Origin: Phycisphaerales bacterium
Lineage (GTDB): Bacteria > Planctomycetota > Phycisphaerae > Sedimentisphaerales > Anaerohalosphaeraceae
Assembly (NCBI GenBank): GCA_003152975.1
Contig: PMBP01000331.1
Location: forward strand, 504 to 9,876
Direction: 5' to 3'
Length of the DNA stretch: 9,373 nucleotides
The notes under the pieces were generated by a model, which searched no databases, had not been told where the DNA came from, and was given only the letters and a program-made list of their open reading frames with translations. Made by a program: the position numbers and the translations under genes. Shown piece after piece: positions 1 through 5,325 of the stretch. Within the stretch, counting starts at the first letter, position 1; every line of letters begins with the position of its first letter.

Positions 1-234
1 CTTGGCTGTGTACGAATGATTGGGGAAGATCCGAATATAGACTTTTCCTTCGCGATGCAGAAAATGCGTTGCGGCCACGCGGCCGGCTTCGATCTGCCGG
101 CCCGAGATCCACGACGGTTCCAGGGTCTGCAATCCGAATTCGCCGAAAGCCACATAGTTGCCCCGCGTCGCGTTGCCGCGAATGCGGCCGCGCTGCTGCT
201 TGCGATACTTGACTCGTTTGGGCATCAATGCCAT
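1..234 (-). CDS. rplP: 50S ribosomal protein L16, 5' part (runs off the left edge)
   Basis: L16 is a 23S rRNA-binding protein of the large subunit, near the A-site tRNA elbow and the central protuberance. The 78 residues seen start [12 protein letters not shown], followed by a basic stretch ([12 protein letters not shown]), [18 protein letters not shown] and VYIRIFP, which is the L16 N-terminal pattern in order. Family members are about 137-145 residues, so roughly the last 60 lie outside the window. The start at 234 is preceded by an AAGGA-type ribosome binding site about 8 bases upstream; a second in-frame ATG at 225 (MPKRVKYRK) fits the family start just as well. It follows rpsC by 41 bases, the usual S3-L16 order. 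The LEPSW segment is planctomycete-like from memory. Identity is certain from the motif series. Confidence 0.96.
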   Translation of the reverse strand, partial: MALMPKRVKYRKQQRGRIRGNATRGNYVAFGEFGLQTLEPSWISGRQIEAGRVAATHFLHREGKVYIRIFPNHSYTAK

Positions 235-275
235 GGTTGCGTTCCTTTGCCTCTATACTCAACCGATTTTCATTC

Positions 276-1145
276 TTATGCCGTGGGGGCCGCTGGTCCG
301 GTAGATTCCGGAGCCGTTTCGCCGCCATGGCCGGGGGCCATTCGGGACCGCGAGGTTTCCGAGCGACCGCGGGAAAATCCGCCGCCGGGTCCCTTGCCGC
401 CACCACTGCCGCCGCGACCGCCGCCGCCACCGCTGCGACCGCCACCACCACCACCGCGACCGCCTCTTCCACCTTGACGCGGACGGAATGCCGGGACGAT
501 CTGTTCTTCGCCGAACTTGCCCTTATAAATCCACACCTTGATTCCGATAGCGCCGTATGTCGTTCGGGCCGTGGCAATGCCATAATCCACATTCGCATCC
601 AGAGTCTGCAGCGGAATACTGCCTAATTTTTGCTTTTCAGACCGGGCGATTTCCGCTCCAGCCAGACGGCCGCAGCACAAAATCTTAATTCCCTTGGCGC
701 CGGCGTTGATCGCGTTCTCGCACGCCATTTTCATCACGCGGCGATAGGAGGACCGCTTCTGGAGTTGCTGGGCGATCGATTCAGCCACGAGGGTCGAATC
801 CAGATTGGGCTCCTTGATCTCGATCACATTGACGCTGACCTTGCGGTCGATCAGGGCTTCGAGGGCCTCGCGAAGGACCTCGACTTCCGCTCCCCGCGGA
901 CCGATGACCATGCCCGGCCGGGCCGAGCGCAGGGTCACCTTCACTTCGTTTCGGGTCCGTGCAATCTCCACCTTGGCCACCGCGGCGTACGGGGGCTGGC
1001 GGTTGAACTTCTGGTCGATGAACTTGCGGAGCTTGGTATCCTCAATGAGGAAGTCGCCATAGTTGGCCTTGGGTGCAAACCAGGTACTCTGCCAACCCAG
1101 CGTGATGCCCGTTCGAAATCCAATTGGAGATGTCTTTTGACCCAT
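276..1145 (-). CDS. rpsC: 30S ribosomal protein S3 with long Gly/Arg-rich C-terminal tail
   Basis: S3 sits at the mRNA entry channel of the small subunit and takes part in mRNA unwinding. The start MGQKTSPIGFR is the family signature. A KH domain carries the GxxG-type loop IGPRG at residues 81-85, and the C-terminal S3 domain (about 118-215) includes GRLAGAEIAR (159-168), the Y188-G-I-A-T-A-R stretch and GIKVWIYKG (201-209). The core ends near residue 221. What follows is a 68-residue tail that is mostly Gly, Arg and Ser, with RGG-like triplets, ending in a Pro/Ala/Thr-rich segment. Total length is 289, against about 210-240 for most bacterial S3. The ATG at 1145 lacks a strong Shine-Dalgarno sequence (only GGAT nearby). 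The gene lies 22 bases after rplV. Function of the tail is not known; RNA binding is an inference. Confidence 0.97.
   Translation of the reverse strand: MGQKTSPIGFRTGITLGWQSTWFAPKANYGDFLIEDTKLRKFIDQKFNRQPPYAAVAKVEIARTRNEVKVTLRSARPGMVIGPRGAEVEVLREALEALIDRKVSVNVIEIKEPNLDSTLVAESIAQQLQKRSSYRRVMKMACENAINAGAKGIKILCCGRLAGAEIARSEKQKLGSIPLQTLDANVDYGIATARTTYGAIGIKVWIYKGKFGEEQIVPAFRPRQGGRGGRGGGGGGRSGGGGGRGGSGGGKGPGGGFSRGRSETSRSRMAPGHGGETAPESTGPAAPTA
378..473 (-). repeat. Low-complexity GGN/CGN tract encoding the Gly/Arg tail of S3
   Basis: Codons 225-256 of rpsC are almost all Gly (GGN) and Arg (CGN), giving short irregular repeats such as GGRGGRGG and GGGGGRGG. On the plus strand this appears as a CCG/CCA/CCT-rich tract. 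Such tracts expand and contract by replication slippage, so tail length may vary between relatives. Confidence 0.85.
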
Positions 1146-1167
1146 AGTCGCTATCCGATTTGGTTGG

Positions 1168-1725
1168 TTACTTCGTCCGCTCTTGTTCCACGCTTACAAA
1201 GAGATGGCTGGCCTCTTTCCAGATCGGGTGAGCCCGACCGCGGTCTTTGGCCCGCCAGGTCTTAGTCCCGAGACGACGACCCGCGCCATCCGCGCGAGCC
1301 TCGCAGATTACCAGCGACTCGACATCCGCTTCCTGTTCGTCGGCGTTGGCAACCGCGCTTTCGAGAACCTTGCGAATATGATAGGCCGCCCGGCGATGCT
1401 CAAACTTGAGGACATCCAGGGCGTCCTGAACATGACGACCGCTGATCAAGTCCATCACGAGCCGCGCCTTGCGGGCCGTCGAGGGGGCATAGCGGTGCGA
1501 CGCCTGCCACAGGGAAATCTCGCCGACCTCGATGCCCAGTGCGTTCGCCAACCGTCGCACATCTTCGGCGGTCGGCTTGGGGATGTACAACCGGCGCATC
1601 CAGTTGCGAAGGGCCGTCTGCACCTGTTCGGCGTCGAAACCACCGCGAACCAGGTACTCTGCCAGCGTCGGAACGCTCATCTTGCGTTTCCGACAAATCA
1701 GTTGTAACCGTTCTCCGTTCAGCAT
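1168..1725 (-). CDS. rplV: 50S ribosomal protein L22 with N-terminal helix-turn-helix-like domain
   Basis: Residues 77-185 are L22, which lines the peptide exit tunnel: RYAPSTARKARLVMDLI (78-94), the helix with KVLESAVANA (119-128), the beta-hairpin 142-168 and SHLFVSV (173-179). Residues 1-76 are not part of normal L22 (about 110-120 residues in total). They look like an XRE/Cro-type helix-turn-helix: a first helix near 5-26, then RNWMRRLYIPKPTAEDVRRLANALGIEVGEI at 40-70 (key residues W42, P49, P51, L59, A60, L63, G64), matching the second half of that fold (helix, loop with Pro, LxxLAxALG). No ATG or GTG lies in frame between codon 44 and the conserved L22 start; a TTG at codon 59 is the only weak alternative. 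The fusion is therefore probably translated as one chain. The start at 1725 has only a weak GGGAT upstream; ATG codon 16 (1680) is an alternative. It lies 34 bases after rpsS and 22 before rpsC. The L22 assignment is firm and the HTH reading is by eye. Confidence 0.93.
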   Translation of the reverse strand: MLNGERLQLICRKRKMSVPTLAEYLVRGGFDAEQVQTALRNWMRRLYIPKPTAEDVRRLANALGIEVGEISLWQASHRYAPSTARKARLVMDLISGRHVQDALDVLKFEHRRAAYHIRKVLESAVANADEQEADVESLVICEARADGAGRRLGTKTWRAKDRGRAHPIWKEASHLFVSVEQERTK

Positions 1726-1759
1726 AATCTATAATCCCGAAATGAATGGCCCGATTCGA

Positions 1760-2035
1760 TCAGGCCTCTTCCTTCTTGCCGCCCGAGTGACCACGGAAGG
1801 TCCGGGTCGCCGAAAACTCGCCGAGCTTGTGGCCGACCATATCTTCCGTCACGAATACCTTGAGAAACATACGGCCGTTATGCACCATAAAGGTATAGCC
1901 CACAAATTCGGGCACGATCGTGCAATTCCGAGCCCAAGTCTTGATCGGATCCCGGGAGCCCTGCTGGCTCTGCCGATCCACCTTTATCAACAGCTTCTCG
2001 TTAATAAACGGGCCTTTTTTCTTTGACCGTCCCAT
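1760..2035 (-). CDS. rpsS: 30S ribosomal protein S19
   Basis: S19 binds 16S rRNA in the head of the small subunit next to S13 and contacts the A-site finger. At 91 residues it has normal length. Diagnostic strings are [11 protein letters not shown] at the start, [16 protein letters not shown] (31-46), the VHNGR turn, [13 protein letters not shown] and TRTFRGH near the end. The start at 2035 has a good ribosome binding site (AAAGGA, about 6 bases upstream). It follows rplB by 45 bases and precedes rplV by 34, the canonical L2-S19-L22 order. It ends in TGA. Nothing unusual is seen. Confidence 0.98.
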   Translation of the reverse strand: MGRSKKKGPFINEKLLIKVDRQSQQGSRDPIKTWARNCTIVPEFVGYTFMVHNGRMFLKVFVTEDMVGHKLGEFSATRTFRGHSGGKKEEA

Positions 2036-2080
2036 ACGAGTCCTTTACCCTTTACCGCTTATTCCTCGTTTCTGTCGCCG

Positions 2081-2935
2081 TTAGAGAACCAACTGTTGGC
2101 CGCGGTTGTTCTTGCGGCGACGGATAATCCACCGGTTGCTACCCTTGCGTGGATTTCGCGTCTTCCCGCCCTTGGCCAACACGCCCGTCGGAGAGCAGGG
2201 GTGCCGCCCGCCGTTGGCCCGACCCTCGCCACCGCCCATCGGGTGGGCAACGGGGTTCTGGGCCTTACCGCGGACATGGCCCCGCCGGCCGCGATGCCGC
2301 GTCCGTCCGGCCTTACCGACGACGACATTCTGGTAATCCGAATTCCCCAGTTTTCCGATCGTCGCTCGGCATTCCTTGCGGACCTTTCGCATTTCGCCGC
2401 TGGGCAGAATAATCGTGGCCCAGTCACCTTCTTTGGCCATCAGCCGAGCTACACCGCCGGCCGTACGAACCAGCTTGCCGCCCTGGCCGGGAATCATCTC
2501 GACATTGTGAATATCCACACCAACCGGAATGCCCGATAGGGGCATGGCATTGCCGATCTTGATTTCGACTTCCAAACCGCTCTCGACCATCTCGCCGACC
2601 TTCAGATCCGCAGGCGACAGGATATAACGCTTTTCGCCGTCAAGGTAGTGGATCAGGGAGATGAAACAGTTCCGGTTGGGGTCGTACTCGACCGTCGCCA
2701 CGCGGCCGGGAACGCCGTCTTTGTTCCGTCGGAAATCGATGATCCGATAGATCCGCCGTGCGCCGCCGCCGATAAAACGGACGGTCGTGCATCCCGTATG
2801 ATTGCGGCCGCCGGCCTTCTTGAGCCGAACGCACAGCGTCTTTTCGGGCCGGTCGGTCGTCAATTCCTTCTTGTAGTCGATGACCGAACTATTTCGCCGT
2901 CCTGCGGATGTCGGCCTGTAAATTTTAATTGCCAT
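2081..2935 (-). CDS. rplB: 50S ribosomal protein L2
   Basis: L2 is a primary 23S rRNA-binding protein that supports subunit association and the peptidyl-transferase region. At 284 residues it is slightly longer than the E. coli protein (about 273). In order: start MAIKIYRPTSAGRR, the N-terminal OB-like part with GGGARRIYRIIDFRR (56-70), the middle domain with IPGQGGKLVRTAGG (148-161), and the C-terminal loop NPVAHPMGGGEGR (227-239). The His at 231 matches the catalytically implicated E. coli His229; the flanking E. coli Asp228 and His231 positions are Ala230 and Met233 here. HPMGGGEGR is common in planctomycetes as I remember it. A GAGGT ribosome binding site lies about 7 bases before the ATG. 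It follows rplW by 35 bases. Confidence 0.98.
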   Translation of the reverse strand: MAIKIYRPTSAGRRNSSVIDYKKELTTDRPEKTLCVRLKKAGGRNHTGCTTVRFIGGGARRIYRIIDFRRNKDGVPGRVATVEYDPNRNCFISLIHYLDGEKRYILSPADLKVGEMVESGLEVEIKIGNAMPLSGIPVGVDIHNVEMIPGQGGKLVRTAGGVARLMAKEGDWATIILPSGEMRKVRKECRATIGKLGNSDYQNVVVGKAGRTRHRGRRGHVRGKAQNPVAHPMGGGEGRANGGRHPCSPTGVLAKGGKTRNPRKGSNRWIIRRRKNNRGQQLVL

Positions 2936-2970
2936 AGCGTAACCTCATTATGCCTTCCTGAACCGAACGA

Positions 2971-3249
2971 TCAGAACAGATCGATCCGATGTTCTTCATG
3001 CAAGACCACCACCGCCTTCTTCCAGTGCCTCGTCAGCCCGATGAACCGGCCGCGGCGGCGGGGTTTTCCCTTGACATTGGCCGTCCGGACCTTCAACTAC
3101 TTGACGCTGTACAACTGCTCGACGGCGCAGCGGATCTGAAACTTGTTGGATTTCGGATGAACCTCGAACGAGTACGCATTGCGCTTGTTCGCAAAATGCA
3201 TTCCCTGCTCAGTCACCAACGGTCGAACGATAATGTCGTATTTGTCCAC
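2971..3249 (-). CDS. rplW: 50S ribosomal protein L23, interrupted by an in-frame TAG at codon 51
   Basis: L23 lies at the exit of the peptide tunnel and docks trigger factor and SRP. Read through the TAG, the frame gives 92 residues, a normal L23 length. Before the stop: MDKYDIIVRPLVTEQGM (1-17), YSFEVHPKSNKFQI (26-39), VEQLYSVK (43-50). After it: LKVRTANVKGKPRRRGRF (52-69), WKKAVVVL (76-83), ending DLF then TGA. These are the expected L23 segments on both sides, with no frame shift. The TAG is at 3097-3099, where relatives usually have Val in the VKV-xVNT-like strand. The start is GTG (3247-3249), with AGGTG about 5 bases upstream, 8 bases after the rplD stop. L23 is broadly conserved and usually essential, so a base-calling or consensus error, readthrough, or reinitiation at the TTG right after the TAG are all possible. 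Position between rplD and rplB fits exactly. Confidence 0.88.
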
Positions 3250-3254
3250 GGTCG

Positions 3255-3259
3255 CACCT
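3255..3259 (-). promoter_or_regulatory. Ribosome binding site of rplW overlapping the rplD stop
   Basis: An AGGTG motif shares bases with the TAG stop codon of rplD and sits 5 bases before the GTG at 3247-3249. It supports that GTG as the rplW start and suggests translational coupling of L4 and L23. Confidence 0.6.
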
Positions 3260-3902
3260 ATTGACTCGATTTAGATCCTTCGTTGATCAGCGACAGCAAG
3301 GCGGCCTTGGTAAACAACACCTTGGCCCGATTGCAGATATCCCCGGCGTTCAGTTCCGCCAACGGCAGCACTTGGATGCGGGGGATATTCCGCGCCGATT
3401 TGTACACATTCATGTCCAGTTGCGGGATCGTCACCAGACAACTGCGTTCGATCTTGAGATTCCGGAGCACCGTTGCGAAGTCCTTGGTCTTCGGGCTGGC
3501 AAACGACAGCTCGTCAACAACGACCACATTCAGCGACTTGAACTTAGCCAGAATCGCGGAGTTACGGGCCAACTGCCTCTGCTTCCTGGGCATCTGCTTT
3601 CCGAAATCGCGGGCATACTTGCCAAACGCCACGCCACCGCCCTTTCGCAGGTTGGTTCGAACCGAACCCATACGGGCGTTTCCGGTTCCCTTTTGCCGGT
3701 AGAGCTTGCGGGTTGAGCCCTCGACCATGCCGCGGCTCTTGGTGGCCGCCGTTCCCACTCGCTTGTTAGCATGATACATCACGATCGCCTGCTTGAGCAG
3801 CGGGTACCGCACGCGCCCGCCGAAAGCCTTTTCATCGACCTGCAGGCTCTCGATTTCTTTGCCATCTCGGTTGTAAACTGCCAGTTCAATCATGTCCGTC
3901 AT
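3258..3902 (-). CDS. rplD: 50S ribosomal protein L4
   Basis: L4 binds 23S rRNA and its long loop forms part of the exit-tunnel constriction; in E. coli it also represses the S10 operon through the leader RNA. The 214 residues include VMYHANKRVGTAATKSRG (41-58), the tunnel loop with STRKLYRQKGTGNARMGS (63-80), GGGVAFGKYARDF (88-100) and a Rossmann-like C-terminal half ending in the SLINE segment. The RKLYRQKGTG form differs from the proteobacterial RKPWRQKGTG and fits planctomycetes from memory. Two starts are possible: ATG at 3902 (MTDMIEL) or at 3893 (MIELAVYN); neither has a strong ribosome binding site. This is the only gene in the window whose normal terminal stop is TAG. It follows rplC by 37 bases. 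Confidence 0.97.
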   Translation of the reverse strand: MTDMIELAVYNRDGKEIESLQVDEKAFGGRVRYPLLKQAIVMYHANKRVGTAATKSRGMVEGSTRKLYRQKGTGNARMGSVRTNLRKGGGVAFGKYARDFGKQMPRKQRQLARNSAILAKFKSLNVVVVDELSFASPKTKDFATVLRNLKIERSCLVTIPQLDMNVYKSARNIPRIQVLPLAELNAGDICNRAKVLFTKAALLSLINEGSKSSQ

Positions 3903-3939
3903 CCATTATTCGTCGCCGGGGAAATATCGGGTTCCGGCA

Positions 3940-4590
3940 TTAGCTGTGGCTCTTGGCCGAGCGAACGACCACATACGATCCGGTCGGGCCCGGAACCGGT
4001 CCCTTGATCACCAGGAGATTCTTGTCCGTGTCGATCGACACCAACTTATGGTTCTTAACCGTGACGCGATCCATGCCCATATGGCCGGCCATACGCTTAC
4101 CCTTCTTGAGGTTGCCGCCGTGGCCGCGGTCGCTGGCATGGCCCGACAGGGAGCCGGGCGCCCGGTGCTTGCGTTCGGTCCCGTGAGAAAACGGAAAACC
4201 GCCGAAGTTGTGCCGCTTCATCACGCCCTGGAAACCCTTACCTTTGCTGATCCCGATCACATCGACGAACTTGACTTCGGCGAAGAGCGATACAGCGACC
4301 ATATCGCCGGGGTTGTATTCGGCCTGGTCTTTTTCGGTCAGGCGCCATTCGCGGACGAACCGCTTGGCGCCCGTGTTGGCCTTCTTGGCGTGACCTTCGT
4401 CGGGCTTGCGGACCCGGCTGGCTTTGACTTCCTCAAAACCAAGCTGCAACGCGCGGTAACCGTCACTTTTAACGGTCTTGACCTGCAGAATGGGACAGGG
4501 ACCGGCCTGGATCACCGTCACCGGCGTCATCTTTCCGGCCTCATCATAGACCTGTGTCATTCCGACTTTTTTGCCCAATATCATGATCAT
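3940..4590 (-). CDS. rplC: 50S ribosomal protein L3
   Basis: L3 is an early assembly protein whose extended loop reaches toward the peptidyl-transferase centre. The 216 residues begin with [16 protein letters not shown] (4-19), the L3 signature; the central extension has [17 protein letters not shown] (113-129), [12 protein letters not shown] (136-147) and [17 protein letters not shown] (162-178); the barrel closes with [14 protein letters not shown] (192-205). The segment after PGSLSG reads [10 protein letters not shown], so the Gln that PrmB methylates in E. coli L3 (within GQNQTPG) is not obvious here. Start: ATG at 4590 has AAAGGA about 9 bases upstream; ATG at 4584 would be too far from it, so 4590 is preferred. 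It follows rpsJ by 40 bases. Confidence 0.97.
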   Translation of the reverse strand: MIMILGKKVGMTQVYDEAGKMTPVTVIQAGPCPILQVKTVKSDGYRALQLGFEEVKASRVRKPDEGHAKKANTGAKRFVREWRLTEKDQAEYNPGDMVAVSLFAEVKFVDVIGISKGKGFQGVMKRHNFGGFPFSHGTERKHRAPGSLSGHASDRGHGGNLKKGKRMAGHMGMDRVTVKNHKLVSIDTDKNLLVIKGPVPGPTGSYVVVRSAKSHS

Positions 4591-4630
4591 GGGTAGAGTC
4601 CTTTCGTCCGGAGGTTCCGTTTCCGAACGC

Positions 4631-4945
<315 letters not shown>

Positions 4946-4952
4946 CGCCGAT

Positions 4953-4957
4953 TCCTA
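4953..4957 (-). promoter_or_regulatory. Ribosome binding site of rpsJ
   Basis: TAGGA lies 7 bases upstream of the ATG at 4945 and 19 bases downstream of the palindromic element at 4977-4999, so folding of that element could influence access to it. Confidence 0.55.
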
Positions 4958-4976
4958 TGATCGTCTCACTGTCATC

Positions 4977-4999
4977 CCCGCCGAGGCGGGAACTCCCGC
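4977..4999 (-). repeat. Three-segment palindrome (REP-like) in the rpsJ leader
   Basis: On the minus strand the order is GCGGG (4995-4999), AGTT, CCCGC (4986-4990), CTCG, GCGGG (4977-4981). The middle CCCGC can pair with either the upstream or the downstream GCGGG, each giving a 5-pair stem with a 4-base loop, but not both at once. The unit, with the following GATGACAG, also resembles a type of short palindromic repeat found dispersed in many bacterial genomes, as I remember it. The nine bases CGGGGATGA (4972-4980) recur at 5152-5160 in the same gap. Confidence 0.55.
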
Positions 5000-5020
5000 A
5001 ACCGGGACATTACCGTAAAC

Positions 5021-5057
5021 AAAAACCCTGCGGCCGAAAAGACAATCTTTCCGGCCG
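5021..5057 (-). terminator. Hairpin with trailing U tract in the rpsJ leader (terminator or attenuator)
   Basis: CGGCCGGAAAG (5047-5057) pairs with CTTTTCGGCCG (5031-5041) over 11 positions, including one G-U, around the loop ATTGT. After a 5-base gap (CAGGG) comes TTTTTGTTTA, with the five T at 5021-5025. The stem is strong but the gap before the T run is longer than in a classic intrinsic terminator. It lies 76 bases upstream of rpsJ (T run to ATG). It could end transcripts coming from fusA or attenuate the S10 cluster. Confidence 0.5.
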
Positions 5058-5253
5058 AACCGGTTGTATTACCATCAGGCAGGAAAAGCGATTCGCGATT
5101 CCCTATACTTGCCCTGCCGATCGAAGCGTTTTTTTCATCCGGGTCATCCCTTCATCCCCGAAGAAAAAAACCTCTTCGCCGGGCATCACGGGCCACTACT
5201 ATCGTCCGTGGCTGACCACTTCGTCTTGGAATGAACAGTCCAACTCGTTATTC

Positions 5254-5274
5254 GCACAGGCATCCTGCCTGCGC
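5254..5274 (-). repeat. Nine-pair hairpin, REP-like palindrome
   Basis: GCGCAGGCA and TGCCTGTGC pair over 9 positions (one G-U) around the 3-base loop GGA. No T run follows, so it is not a terminator by itself. Palindromes of the CAGGCAGGATGCCTG kind occur repeatedly in some bacterial genomes in my memory, so it may be a dispersed repeat and not a gene-specific element. Confidence 0.5.
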
Positions 5275-5286
5275 TCGCTTCGACTG

Positions 5287-5314
5287 TAAAAGAGGGTTTT
5301 TACCATATCCCTCT
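5287..5314 (-). terminator. Weak terminator candidate after fusA
   Basis: AGAGGG (5309-5314) pairs with CCCTCT (5291-5296) around a 12-base A-rich loop, followed by TTTA. It starts 7 bases after the fusA stop. The stem is only 6 pairs and the T run is short, so termination may be partial. The same bases contain the -10 candidate of the proposed S10 promoter. Confidence 0.35.
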
Positions 5315-5325
5315 AAACCTGTCAA
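5297..5325 (-). promoter_or_regulatory. Sigma70-type promoter candidate for the S10 cluster
   Basis: A perfect TTGACA (5320-5325) is followed after exactly 17 bases by TAAAAA (5297-5302), four of six matches to TATAAT. The -35 box overlaps the fusA TGA stop. Transcription would begin near 5290 and give rpsJ a leader of about 345 bases. This is a pattern match by eye; the codons that create TTGACA (TAT TGA CA) would exist anyway because of the protein ending in Tyr. Confidence 0.4.

Larger units (their letters stand above)
4946..5321 (-). other. Intergenic region between fusA and rpsJ: likely S10-cluster promoter and leader
   Basis: No coding region is supported here. Going toward rpsJ it contains a TTGACA/TAAAAA promoter candidate that begins over the fusA stop, a short hairpin that could end fusA transcripts, a 9-pair hairpin (5254-5274), a T-run (5164-5170 on the minus strand), an 11-pair hairpin followed by a U-rich stretch (5021-5057), a three-segment palindrome (4977-4999) and the rpsJ ribosome binding site (4953-4957). 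In many bacteria tuf occupies the space between fusA and rpsJ; it is absent. The layout suggests a long structured leader comparable in principle, not in sequence, with the E. coli S10 leader. Confidence 0.6.

Noticed and set aside
16..477. Plus-strand frame with a Pro-rich end
   Set aside because: It is the antisense of rplP and of the Gly/Arg-coding tail of rpsC; the Pro run is only the complement of GGN and CGN codons.
3097..3099. Pyrrolysine or general TAG recoding as explanation for the rplW stop
   Set aside because: No special context is visible, L23 needs no such residue, and rplD uses TAG as its terminal stop.
5150..5180. Hairpin with a T run, CGAAGA/TCTTCG, in the fusA-rpsJ gap
   Set aside because: The T run lies inside the loop, not after the stem, so it is not a terminator; chance pairing is likely.
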